64,000 nucleotides of DNA from positions 94,472,039-94,536,038 of the forward strand of contig CM063508.1 in the NCBI GenBank assembly GCA_032207245.1, in the 5' to 3' direction. The notes beneath the pieces were generated by a model, which made no database searches, was not told the origin of the DNA, and saw only the letters and a list, made by a program, of their open reading frames with translations. This stretch comes from Pardosa pseudoannulata (taxonomy: Eukaryota; Arthropoda; Arachnida; Araneae; Lycosidae). Below, piece by piece: positions 12,701-22,545 of the stretch (position 1 is its first letter; every line of letters begins with the position of its first letter). Position numbers and translations under genes: made by a program.

Positions 12701-13836
12701 CTAGCAAGTGACCTGTGCTCCTCTACGGTGAACTTAATATATTACTTTTAAACAAACATTTTTTTTCGTGCATAACTCTCTAAATTAGTCACAGTGCAGT
12801 TCGAGTCATTCTCATATTTATATATTTCTATTATAAGCGTATTATAACAGTATTCAGTTTTTATAATCGAATTTGTGTCTTGTATTAAATTTTCTCAAAC
12901 TTTTTTATAGTAAAATATAAGTTCAACCCTAAATTACATTACTGTATTACTACTGTACGTTGATTGGCAACGTTAATATATCTCGCCATACTACATGGTA
13001 GAATAAGAAGCAGAGGTTTTGACAGCAACAGTGCTAATTTTGTTGACAGTAATAAATGTTGTCCAAAATTAAGGAAATTTATGACAAACCACACAGTTTT
13101 GTATGTATGAAACAGAAACGCACATTCATATTGACAACCATATAAATATGAAGATAACTCTATAAAATGATAAGTTTTATTTACCCATGAGAGTTGCTGA
13201 AATTTGTACTTTTTGTTGTTAGAATGTTGTTGATAAACATATCATTGTAACCTAAAAATTAACCAAGAATTAAATCTAAAATTAATCCTCATATAAAAAT
13301 GCTATAATTTGAGTCACATAGAAATGAAAGTGAATCACTTTATATCTCAATTTCCAGGTCAAATCGAATGGATACTAAGCAGACGATGTTTAAAAAATAT
13401 AAAATAACAAATGAATAAATCAGATATTTAAAGTAATGACATCATAATGATAGAAAAATATCATTTTCACCTATTTATTATGAGATAAATTGAAAAATTT
13501 AATCTCCTGCTTTTAACTGAGAAAAACTGCGGTTAAAACAATTACTTGGGATGACGTCACATTGCTAGAAATATTGCTTCTTTCACTTAGTTATGATGCG
13601 ATAAATTAAAAAATTAATCGTTTGCGTTTAACCGGGGAAAATAATGCTTGGAATAATGACATGAAATGCTCGAAAAAGGGGGAAGGAATAGATTTCGAAA
13701 GTTAAAAATTTACAAAAACCTTCCCAGGGATATACCTAAGAAGTTCCCAAATTTTCACGGCGATTGGATGCATGGTTTTTGAGTCTATCGAGTACAGACA
13801 GACAGACACAAATTCATTTATATATATATATATAGA
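12701..13836 (-). mobile_element. Non-autonomous Helitron, complete termini
   Basis: On the minus strand it opens with TCTATATATATATATAAATG, then a GTCTGTCTGTC run. It closes with a CTAG at 12704-12701. The host bases are A before TC and T after CTAG, the A|T target expected of Helitrons, with no target duplication. The 3' 660 bp (12701-13372) are homologous to 19546-20208 in the opposite orientation. No Rep/helicase coding is present, so it would have depended on an autonomous relative. Confidence 0.75.
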
Positions 13837-14318
13837 TTTCCATGTTGATTCACGACGATTCTTCGAATTCATAAACTAAGATGGAAATTAACAAAAAATA
13901 AAAAAAAAATTTCATGTGATTCTAATTTATATGACTTCAATACCTGTTTAGCCCGTTTATCGACGTTTTCAACCTGAGAAATATCACTTTAATGAAATTA
14001 CATATTTCCCATTAACAATGCTTATTTTTTTAAAAGGTTCTGAGTGCTCGCGGAACGATTAGTATATTAAAATTTCAAAAACACAGCAGCACACATTTTT
14101 ATTGATTTTCTGGAGAAGGCAAAGGTTAGATCTACCGCAGTAAGAATATTATCCTTAAATGATCAGCCTGGGAAGCCGCAAAGCGTAGCAAATAACGAGG
14201 ACTTCGGCCATTTTCTGTTCATCAAAGTTGGATGTGTTGATTTTTAAATAATATAATACAGTTTTAAGGCATTTTATGTTTATTGTCTTAAAGTTTATAA
14301 GTGTATTCCATAGAGAGA
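13837..14318. other. No gene seen
   Basis: Sequence upstream of the receptor pseudogene. 14230-14318 resembles the region just upstream of the intact receptor at 31.0 kb (both read 'ttaagtg'/'ataagtg' and then 'cattc'-type sequence before the ATG). The paralogy therefore extends a little upstream of the coding start. Confidence 0.35.
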
Positions 14319-15074
14319 ATGGAATTTTCTTACAAGGCTATGTACAGTATCGTCTTTTGGCTTTTTACCGTAAGTGGCGTATGCGATGGTATAAAATGTA
14401 AATTTTGGAAAAAAGGAAGAGGCTACTTAAGTCTTATGTGCTTCTTAGATATACCTTTATTTGCTGCCCATGCACTCTTCAATATACATATGTTGCTGGA
14501 CAGAAAATCTTTTCATATGGCTCTTGCGAACATTGGCATGACGATAATTACAGGAATACACAGAATTGGCTTGCGCACTCAAATGCACTCTTTAAAGGAG
14601 TTATCAAAACAGATAACTTATTATACAAAAGTTATAAGCAGAAGATTTATAATCTATATTTTCAACAAAGTTTCATACTACCATTAGAATTCTATACTGA
14701 CAAAAAATATAGCTTTATAATCTTGAACAAGTTTCTTACAAACAGTGTTTTTCTGTCGGTCATTTTAACTGTTTTATGTTTTTTATTTTATACTTTGCAA
14801 ATTACACTTCGATATGAACAACTGTATTATCTTTATATCAAATCATCTTCAAGAGTCATTATATGACACTTAATTTATGTTTTACTTTTACATACTTAAT
14901 TTTGTGTTTTCAACTATAGTCACAATGTTATATGTATTTTGCCGTCTAATGTTCTTATGATATACATAAAGTTGCAGATATCAATCTTTGCTTTAACAGT
15001 CTTTTGAGCTTCTTAGCAATGACAATATCAGCTTCAAAAGTGAATGAAATGTTTTCGAGAATTGCAAGCATGGA
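14319..15074 (+). pseudogene. Gustatory-receptor-like pseudogene (main part)
   Basis: From the ATG at 14319 it encodes MEFSYKAMYSIVFWLFTVSG and continues in frame for about 115 codons, closely parallel to the intact receptor at 31019-32092. Shared stretches include GYLSLMCFLDIPLFA, LANIGMTIITGIHR and QMHSLKELSKQI. Frame is lost after about 14620. Degenerate matches to later parts recur: 'gccgtctaatgttc' near 14940, and 'gagcttcttagcaatgacaatatcagct' through 'gaatgaaatgttttcgagaattgc' near 15005-15068, matching FLAVSISASRVNEMFSRIA. The central transmembrane region is largely gone. The C-terminal part is displaced to 15315-15506. Confidence 0.85.
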
Positions 15075-15314
15075 TTAAATCCTAAATCATTGTTTTACAG
15101 ATTGTTCATAACATTAAAACATATGCTGACTTTTTATCGTCATATTACAAGAATTTTATATAAATCTTTCAACCTATGTTCTTTTCTACAATTAAGCTAG
15201 TATAAAAAGTGAAATGCGTCTTTATTACTTTCTTACAAAATAGTTTTATATCTAACAATGTAAATAATTCAAAAAGTGACAGATCATTAAATCTGCAATT
15301 AAAGTATTCACACT

Positions 15315-15506
15315 TTGGAAAAAATGCATAATACAAACAGATCAGTTGTTTTACAGTTGCGATTGTTCATAAGCGCTGATAAAGGACATATGCTGACTGC
15401 GTGGGGTATCGTTCATATTACAAGAAGTTTTATATTAGGAACATTTGGGACCTTTCTAACCTATTGCCTTCTTTTCTACAATTTAAGTCCTAGTATGGAA
15501 ACATAG
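15315..15506 (+). pseudogene. Gustatory-receptor-like C-terminal segment, copy 1
   Basis: Encodes SVVLQLRLFISADKGHML, then TAWGIVHITRSFILGTFG, then TFLTYCLLFYNLSPSMET and a stop. It corresponds to the last about 55 residues of the intact receptor, including the final transmembrane helix and its TYCxLFYNL motif. It is open but detached from the rest of the pseudogene by about 240 bp of non-coding sequence, so it is probably not expressed alone. A tandem second copy follows. Confidence 0.85.
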
Positions 15507-16061
15507 TGAAATACGTCCTTTTCATTACTTTCTTAAAACAAAATACTAGTTTTTAAAAAATATCTCAACAAACCATGTAAAGTACATATCTGAAAAGATG
15601 GCAGTTATCATTAAACTCTGCAGTTAGTCTTTACCTCCAAGATATTCATTTCACTTTGGCACTAATTAAATTTGCATAATACTTTTAATTCTAGATCTAG
15701 AGTTGTTTTACAGTTGCGATTGTTCATAAGCGCTGATAAAGGACATATGCTGACTGTGTAGGGTATCGTTCATATTACAAGAAGCTTTATATTAGGAACA
15801 TTTGGGACCTTTCTAACCTATTGCCTTCTTTTCTACAATTTAAGTCCTACTATGGAAACATAGTGAAATGCGTCCTTTTCATTACTTCCTTAAAACAAAA
15901 TACTAGTTTTTATAAAATATCTCAACATACCATGTAAATTAAATATCTCATAAGATGGCAGTTATCATTAAACTCTGCAGTTAGTCTTTACCTCCAAGAT
16001 TTTCATTTCACTTTGGCACTAATTAAATTTTCATAATACTTTTAATTCTAGATCTAGAGTT
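15348..16061 (+). repeat. 357-bp tandem duplication carrying the receptor C-terminus
   Basis: The landmark 'gttgttttacagttgcgatt' occurs at 15345 and 15702, 357 bp apart. The downstream non-coding sequence is repeated as well ('aaaacaaaatactagttttt', 'gatggcagttatcattaaac', 'ttttaattctagatctagag'). The two units differ at only a few positions. Confidence 0.92.
15702..15864 (+). pseudogene. Gustatory-receptor-like C-terminal segment, copy 2
   Basis: Second unit of the tandem duplication. It repeats VVLQLRLFISADKGHMLTV, then a stop (tag where copy 1 has tgg, the W of WGIV), then GIVHITRSFILG and TFLTYCLLFYNLSP before its own terminal stop. The nonsense change shows relaxed constraint after duplication. 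Confidence 0.85.
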
Positions 16062-16289
16062 TATATCGTATATATCAGGGCTTGTACAAGGGAAACACAC
16101 ATTGTTAATAACCAATGATATGTTTTACTAACTTTACATAGTCACAGTGGTTATGAAATCATATGTTCTATCGATATACTAATCTATAGAAACAAGCATT
16201 TAGGAAATCAGCGTCCAGGTCATAATACCACAACAGGCTAGTTTTCTTAACTTCGGAATCGTTCTGAAATGGTGATTTTCCACGTTCTC

Positions 16290-18000
16290 CTTCTTTACAC
16301 AAATTCTTTGGCTGTTTTACATGCTCTCCTATATCCATATTCTCATAGACATTCACTCATTTTTCAAAAATTTAAACTCTATAAACCAGTGGCGTGCGGT
16401 AGGTTTTCATGCAGGGTGTGCAGAGAACATGGATTGGTCAATAAATCTTTAATTATTGAGACATCTGAGTTCTCCATTCTGAAACGGGGTATTTATTATG
16501 AATAGAAATTTAAACATTACAATAAATAAAATATTTACTTACGAATAGTCGAGTTATAACTATAAAAACAGCTAAAACTTAGGAAAATTCTACCAGCACT
16601 GAAGCAAAAATGATGTCTTTTGTTGTTTGTTGTCATATCGAAGTCAAAAATGCAACGCTTGAACGCTTCCACGAAAAACTCATATGTTCAGCAAATGTAG
16701 CACCACATGGCGCCCGCCGCTGCAGTGCCTCATCCGGATGCTCATTGGTGCCGACAAACCGAAAGTCTATTCCACGTGCAGAGGATTTCGCTGCACGCTG
16801 GCACAGAGAACGAACTGTTTCTTGTTCGGTCAATGGATTAAATTATATTTATTAATTGTTTTTAACATTTGGAAATCATATATTCTGCGAAAAACATCTT
16901 GACAGTTTTTAAAAACAAAACCAGGGATATGGTGTTACAGATATAACTTATATACTGTGTGTAAGACTCAATGAATGATAAAATTTGGAGTGTTCTGTTA
17001 AAATTCGTTTCTTTTTTGTCTAACAAATCAACATTGTTTTTCAGCGAATTATTTCAATAAATATAATACATCACCGAAATTACTTTACCACACTAAAGCA
17101 TTTCACTTTATATTGATGAAATACTTCTTTTATATTTCCATGAAAACAAAATCTTACAATACATAAATTTAAACATTAACCGTCTGCAAAATCGTATGGC
17201 CAGTTAATCAGTTAAAAAAACCAAAAGCGCTTCAGCACGTAAGTCCCCGCTCTAATACAACGCTTAATAAACCGTACCTTCGGATGATTCTAAATGCCAA
17301 GTGCAGGAAAAATAGCTGCACTTGCCTCAGTGCTATAATATGCTGTGCTTCTCCAGTAGCCCATACATATAAAGCTTGATTTTCAATTTAGTGCGCAGTG
17401 CGTATACATCAGAACTTCCTATGGTCGTTTGCTTTTGAACGCGCTACGTGGTGCAGCACCTAGTACCGCACGTTCTGCGGGAATACAAGCAAGCAAATCA
17501 ACATAATATTTGAATATATTATAAATAATATTTATTATATACTATATAAAGATAGGTAGCCATAGGTTCAGAAAATTATTGTCCCTCATAATTTGCCAGA
17601 GTGTGCAATGCACACCCTGCACATATGAACCGCACGCCACTGCTATAAACGATCTTATTTCCTTGGGAGTTAACGTTAAATTTAGTTGGGTCCCTTTTCA
17701 AGTCGGTATTAATGGCAACGAACTTGCAGATAAAGCTGCGAAAAATCTGCAGACAATTATCTCACCTCCGAGTTGACCTACTGTGATATCAAAAAGTTTG
17801 TCATTCAGTTGGCTTATAGAAAATGGCATCAACAGGACAGACTGGTAATAAACTACAAACTGTTAAATCTCGAATAACGATGTGGCCTTTAATTTCATTT
17901 TAGAAAAATGACGTGAATGTATTTCAATTGCTCATAGGACTTAGATAACCCACACCCACATCCAACTGAAGAGTTTATGGATGCAAAAGCCTAAGTGGGT
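16290..18000 (+). pseudogene. LINE RNase H/C-terminal fragment split by a hAT insertion
   Basis: Before the hAT the frame reads TNSLAVLHALLYPYSHRHSL then IFQKFKLYK. After it the frame continues INDLISLGVNVKFSWVPFQV then GINGNELADKAAKN. Together these are the later part of an RNase H domain of a non-LTR retrotransposon (family pattern SWVPxHVGIxGNExAD). After 17775 a frameshift leads to LTYCDIKKFVIQLAYRKWHQ, the region that follows RNase H in these polyproteins. TDGS and catalytic RT parts are absent. This is a dead 5'-truncated copy. Confidence 0.8.
16387..17642. mobile_element. Non-autonomous hAT element with perfect 8-bp target duplication
   Basis: The ends are perfect 14-bp inverted repeats, CAGTGGCGTGCGGT and ACCGCACGCCACTG. 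Both sides carry the direct repeat 'ctataaac' (16379-16386 and 17643-17650). A second, inner pair of complementary segments follows ('gcagggtgtgcagag' and 'cacaccctgcac'). The length is 1256 bp and I see no transposase. The 8-bp duplication and CAG...CTG ends are diagnostic of hAT. The target is inside a LINE RNase H ORF. Confidence 0.95.
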
Positions 18001-18792
18001 GGGAAGAATCTTTCATTCGTTTTAATGTTATACACTGAATTATTGACTTAAAATAAAAAACTTTTTTTATCACTATCACTATTTTTATTAAATATCTTCC
18101 TTCATTTTAAAATTTTAAAATTTAATTTATATAAAAGAGTAGTTTGAATTTAATATATTATAAATTTCCTTTAACTTTTTAATATGAATACGATTATTAT
18201 CTATTATTTTAAAGTATTCAATCTGTGTTTCGTTTTCGTATTTTTTAATAAACATCGGAACGAGATTAGATCTTACTTGCATATAATGCTGAGGTTTGCC
18301 TATCATTCCACATTTACAATGGTGAATCTAGTTTTCCAATTCTATACAAGTAGGTTGTTAAGCTTCCATGACCAGTTATGAAATAGTTTTATATGTTATT
18401 TTCGAATTTTAACTTTTGTTCTACTTTCGACATTATAGTACAGGTTGCTCTTCCTTTTACACTATTGTCCCAATAATCTTGCCAATCTTTATATATGTTT
18501 TCTTTCATATATTTTGAGCATAGCACCTCGGAACAAAACGGTACATTTAGCTTCATTTTTCATTGTCTTTCAAATACTGGGATCATCTCAGTTGTACCGA
18601 TAGATAATTTAATTCGTTTGGGGAATTAATACACTCATCAGAGATCACCTTACTTTCTGAACCACTTATACAAATTTACCAGGGTTTTTTTTTTTTTATT
18701 TGCCACTAACCGGTAGAGGGAAATCTGAATTCGGTTTAACCGTAAATAACAGGTAATTTTTTAGCATAGGACATACTTTTCTCACTTCCCGT
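18001..18792. other. No gene seen
   Basis: Very AT-rich sequence. Short ORFs such as 18184-18381 have no recognisable domain. Confidence 0.4.
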
Positions 18793-18970
18793 AGCTAAAT
18801 TAAGGCCAAATGGTAAAACGCTGCTCTTCGGTGCGGGAGTTTGCAGATTCGAATCCCGCCTATAGCATGGATGTTCGTAACCGTTCGAAATCGGCTTTAA
18901 GCAGTTGATCCCCGTCTCATTAGCCCTCGTGTAGCAAAACAGTAAACCGTAGTACTCCAAACCAAACCAA
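18793..18970 (+). mobile_element. tRNA-derived SINE, near full length
   Basis: Carries 'aggccaaatggtaaaacgct' (A-box region), 'gcagattcgaatcccgcc' (B box), 'gtaaccgttcgaaatcgg', 'tctcattagccctcgtg' and the tail 'ccaaaccaaacc'-like end. Boxes are well kept. No clear target duplication was found. Confidence 0.87.
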
Positions 18971-18999
18971 ACGTCACTTACACCTAGGAGAACCTTCTC

Positions 19000-19545
19000 C
19001 AAATTGCCTTCACTGTTAAATTGCTGTGACAGTAAAACAAATTCTTGTAGAGTGTCTAATTAATAGTAATCCCAAATTTTATCATTTTCATTCCCATAAT
19101 ATTTTATTAAATACCTTATTTAATACTACTGTTCTTTGAAATGCTTTTTCGTTTTTAAAACATATCAGTTTCTAACCACATATTTAATTTTGTACTACAT
19201 CATTTTGCTTGGCTTTTTTCTACATTTTCTTTCAGTTATTTTTTTAAGTTTTAATAAGTGCAACTTCATTCTACTATTCCTACACTTTTGTCTGTTACTG
19301 TCTACGCTTTTTGTTTTTACATTTTTCCCAATACTGATATTGTTTAATTCATTTTATTTATTTTACTGTTGGTTTTATTTCTTTTTTTTTACTACAGACT
19401 TCACACTGTAAGTTTTACTTACTTTGCGTCCTGCACAATATATCCTTGGTGGATTAATTGCCATAAACTAGAAAACAGCCAACCAAGTTATTCAATGATC
19501 CAAAGATATGAAAATAACTTTGGCTATTTTTCTGACTGTATCAAT
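19000..19545. other. No gene seen
   Basis: T-rich sequence. The hydrophobic 91-codon ORF at 19136-19411 is dominated by Phe/Leu from T-rich DNA and has no family resemblance that I can see. Confidence 0.4.
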
Positions 19546-20208
19546 TTGATTTGACCTGGAAATTTAGATATATAGCGATTAGATTTCATTTCTATGTGAC
19601 CCAAATTATAGCATTTTTATATAAGAACTAATTTAAAATTTAATTCTTGGTTAATTTTTACGTTACAATGAAATGTTTATCAACAATATTCTAACAACAA
19701 AAAGTACAAATTACAGTGACTCTCATGGACAAATAAAACCTATAATTTTATATAGTTATCTTTATATTCATATGGTTGTCAATATGAATGTGTGTTTCTG
19801 TTTCATACAAAATCATGCGGTTTGTCATAAATTTCCTTAGTTTTTTACACAACATTTATGTATACCAGCAAAATTAGCACTGTTATTGTCAAAACATATC
19901 TTCCTATTCTAATATGGCAAGATCTATTAACGTTGCTAATCAGCGTACAGTAGTAATACAGTAATGTAATTTAGGGTTAAACTTACATGTTACCATAAAA
20001 AAAGTTTGAACAAATTTAATGTAAGGCACAAATTCGATTTAAAAAAAATTAATAATCTTATAATACGCTTATGATAGAAATATATAAATATGCCAATGAC
20101 TCGAACTGAACTGTGACGAATTTAGAGAGTTATTCACGAAAAAAAATTCTTTTGATTAAAAAATAATATATTAAGTTCACAGTAGCGAAGCACGGGTGCA
20201 CTTGCTAG
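19546..20208 (+). mobile_element. Helitron 3' portion, 5'-truncated
   Basis: It ends 'gcgaagcacgggtgcacttg' then CTAG (20205-20208) followed by T. A short GCAC...GTGC stem lies just before the end, as in Helitron 3' hairpins. It aligns in inverted orientation with 12701-13372 through landmarks such as 'tttgacctggaaatt', 'caaccatat'/'atatggttg', 'aatttccttag' and 'atacagtaatgtaattta'. The TC(TA)n 5' end seen in the other copy is missing here. Confidence 0.72.
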
Positions 20209-20911
20209 TTGACCATAAAAACTAAGAATACAAATTTTTTCGCTAGGAAATTACTGATAAAAGTTTTTAATTTATGTGTACATATTTGCAATTTATCACT
20301 GCACTGGTACAATAACCTCTAATATGTATTTGATATAATGTATACATGTGCAGTCATAAATATTTTCAGATGGTTCGCAGCATAAAGACTTTCTAAAATT
20401 ACATGCCTAATAAATTGTTGAACCATTACACTAATAGCTGTATTTATTGACAAAGATAAATATTTGTGCTTTTGTTGTCAAAATTTGGCTATGATATTTA
20501 TGAATTAAATGTTATATGTATGTAACATAATATTCTTTTCGGGAACAACCAATTTTATCAATCAATATAACAATATTTTAAATTATTTGTTCAAAATTTG
20601 AGAAATCGTAATGATTTGTTTATACCTGTAAGTTCTGCACTGAACAGATACAGAATTTAACTGTTGGTTTATAGAAAGTTAAATTATGGTCATTAATCTG
20701 ATTATAAAACACTTAAGAAATTGAGATCAATAATGGCAGAAGATTAAAGTATCGATTAACAAAAGAGAATGAACACACATTTTCACATTCGTTGCAAAAC
20801 AAGAGACTTGACAACTGCTATAAAAACATGTTTTGAATAGTTGTAATAGGTTATACAATAAAGTGTCTCAAAATTTCTAGGTTCAAGAAAATATTTTCAT
20901 ATCATTCGTAA
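20209..20911. other. No gene seen
   Basis: AT-rich sequence between the Helitron and the short piggyBac relic. Nothing was recognised. Confidence 0.4.
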
Positions 20912-20915
20912 TTAA

Positions 20916-21467
20916 CCCCTTCCGGTAAAATGACGAGTCTAGCTCGTCATTAGTTTTTCATTCCATACCGCACAATGACGAGCTACACTCGTCATGCGAT
21001 TAAAGTTACTGTTAAATATGATAATTAATTTAGTTTAAAATTTCTAGTGTACTGAATTTGGCAACACTTGTGAAAATCACAAGTCACTATTGCATATTGT
21101 TTACTTAGAATTTCTTGGTACAAGTCATTGCCAAATTAACGAGTCAGAATAAAAGAAAACCTACTAAGAAATGCCGTATGTGTTACAAGAATCAAATTAC
21201 AAGTGAGACTACTTGGCGGTGTAAACAATTAAGAATTCCTTTGCACTTTGTTTTGAAAAGTACCACTAGCTATTATCTGTATACCTTATTAATGTTTTGC
21301 TTTGATATTTTCTTGATTTTACTGTTTCTGATATTATTTAACACTATGTAAAAAGTGGATTTTAATTAAGAATATGTAAGAATTGTAAAATGAAACAAGT
21401 TTTTTAAATAAAAATTAAATGGTTATTTCATGCACAGTTTTTCATTATTAAATCATACCGGAAGGGG
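20916..21467 (+). mobile_element. Short piggyBac-type relic with intact TTAA duplication
   Basis: TTAA at 20912-20915 and 21468-21471 flank inverted termini CCCCTTCCGGTA and TACCGGAAGGGG. Just inside the left end lie two palindromes built on the word GACGAG ('atgacgagtctagctcgtcat' spans 20930-20950, and 'atgacgagctacactcgtcat' follows). Within it is the transposase cysteine-rich tail only. It is 552 bp, an internal-deletion derivative. Confidence 0.9.
21115..21240 (+). pseudogene. piggyBac transposase cysteine-rich tail (fragment)
   Basis: The frame reads NKRKPTKKCRMCYKNQITSE then TTWRCKQLRIPLHF. It matches the C-terminal zinc-binding domain of piggyBac transposases (CxxC, then C, then PLH). 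The later Cys/His residues are lost, because the frame runs into unrelated hydrophobic residues. No catalytic domain is present. It differs from the tail at 9683-9850, so two piggyBac subfamilies are represented. Confidence 0.75.
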
Positions 21468-21482
21468 TTAATATAAACTCAA

Positions 21483-21773
21483 GTGCAAAACAATGGTGCT
21501 TCAGACAAGAAAATTTATCTCTTTTTTTTATTGTTTAAAATATACAGCTTGCACTGGGCACCAAAATGCTATAAAGGTTATATTGCTTGGATTTGTCTTC
21601 ATTGCTCCTTGAATGTACTAATTTTTGTGGTGCAATTAATTTCCAATGAAATGCTCCTTCAGAAACCCGATTTACTCCTCATAGCCGCAGAAAACATACT
21701 AATGACTGTATTATCGGCAGCGATAAGAATACTGTTGTGTAGCTCTCGTTTAATTTTAGGTATTTACCTATGA
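21483..21773 (+). pseudogene. Possible gustatory-receptor-like N-terminal exon
   Basis: The open frame, hydrophobic throughout, contains YIAWICLHCSLNVLIFVVQL and later NILMTVLSAAIRILLCSSR. By eye this parallels residues 41-88 of the intact receptor (DIPLFALHLFFNICMF and NVCMTIITGIHRFGLHTQ). It begins 12 bases after the piggyBac TTAA, with no ATG nearby on that side. Its distal end 'ttttag|gtattt' could be a splice donor. No downstream receptor exon was found before 31 kb. It is either a partial exon of a diverged receptor or a hydrophobic chance ORF. Confidence 0.35.
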
Positions 21774-22129
21774 TCGAATTTGTAGTGGTTATTTATTTCT
21801 TTTAGTCACAAAGACTAAATATTTTTTGGGCTGCGTTGTGTATATTATTTGAGTTTAAATTCAACCACAGGTTCTGAGAGACTACAGACTTAAAATAAAA
21901 ATAAACTTATAAGCAACATTAACCCTTTAAAGTTCACCAGTGAAAATTCTTCGCGATTTAATGGAGATGGATTATAAATGTTATCTACGAACCTTATGTA
22001 TGTGAAAAATATTAAAATGCTTTTCGGTAGTTTCGTGGGGGGATGGGCAGTGGGTTTTAACTGTGAAACTTTCAACTCCCTTGTACAGTTCGAAAATATT
22101 ACATTCTTAAAATTTAAGTAATATTGTCA

Positions 22130-22450
22130 CGAAGATTCGAATGATCACACCGTTTAACTTAACAGACGAATTTATTGAAGCTAAGTAGCAACTCGCAACT
22201 TTACAAGATCGAGAAGTCCCTACAACTAGTGGGTATTAGCTTTCATACCCGAACAGAATATTCAAGAAATAACTAATTTACATAACAAAGAAGGATCTAG
22301 AATGTTCGAGAACATAAAGCAACAATAAGTAATATTTTTAAATTAAAAATCCACACTTTGGAACAACCGCCATGGCGAGCATCGAACCCACAATCTTCAG
22401 GTCTGGATCTCGGGCTTTGACCATTCGGCCACTGAGCTCGTTGGCAAAGC
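22130..22450 (-). mobile_element. tRNA-like SINE of a second family
   Basis: On the minus strand an A-box-like 'agtggccgaatggtcaaag' is followed about 45 bp later by a B-box-like 'gtgggttcgatgctcgcc', in a tRNA-like order and spacing. The body to 22130 is unlike the main SINE family, so this is a different element. Boundaries are approximate. Confidence 0.5.
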
Positions 22451-22545
22451 CTCTTTATCCGTAATTATTGAAAGAATACTACATACTTACATGTAATAGA
22501 TAAATAGCCAACTAAACAACTTATAAGTGATGTTTTAGGTAAGTA

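Noticed and set aside
19136..19411. Hydrophobic 91-codon ORF as a membrane protein
   Set aside because: Phe/Leu richness follows from T-rich DNA; no family landmark, and overlapping open frames of similar kind.
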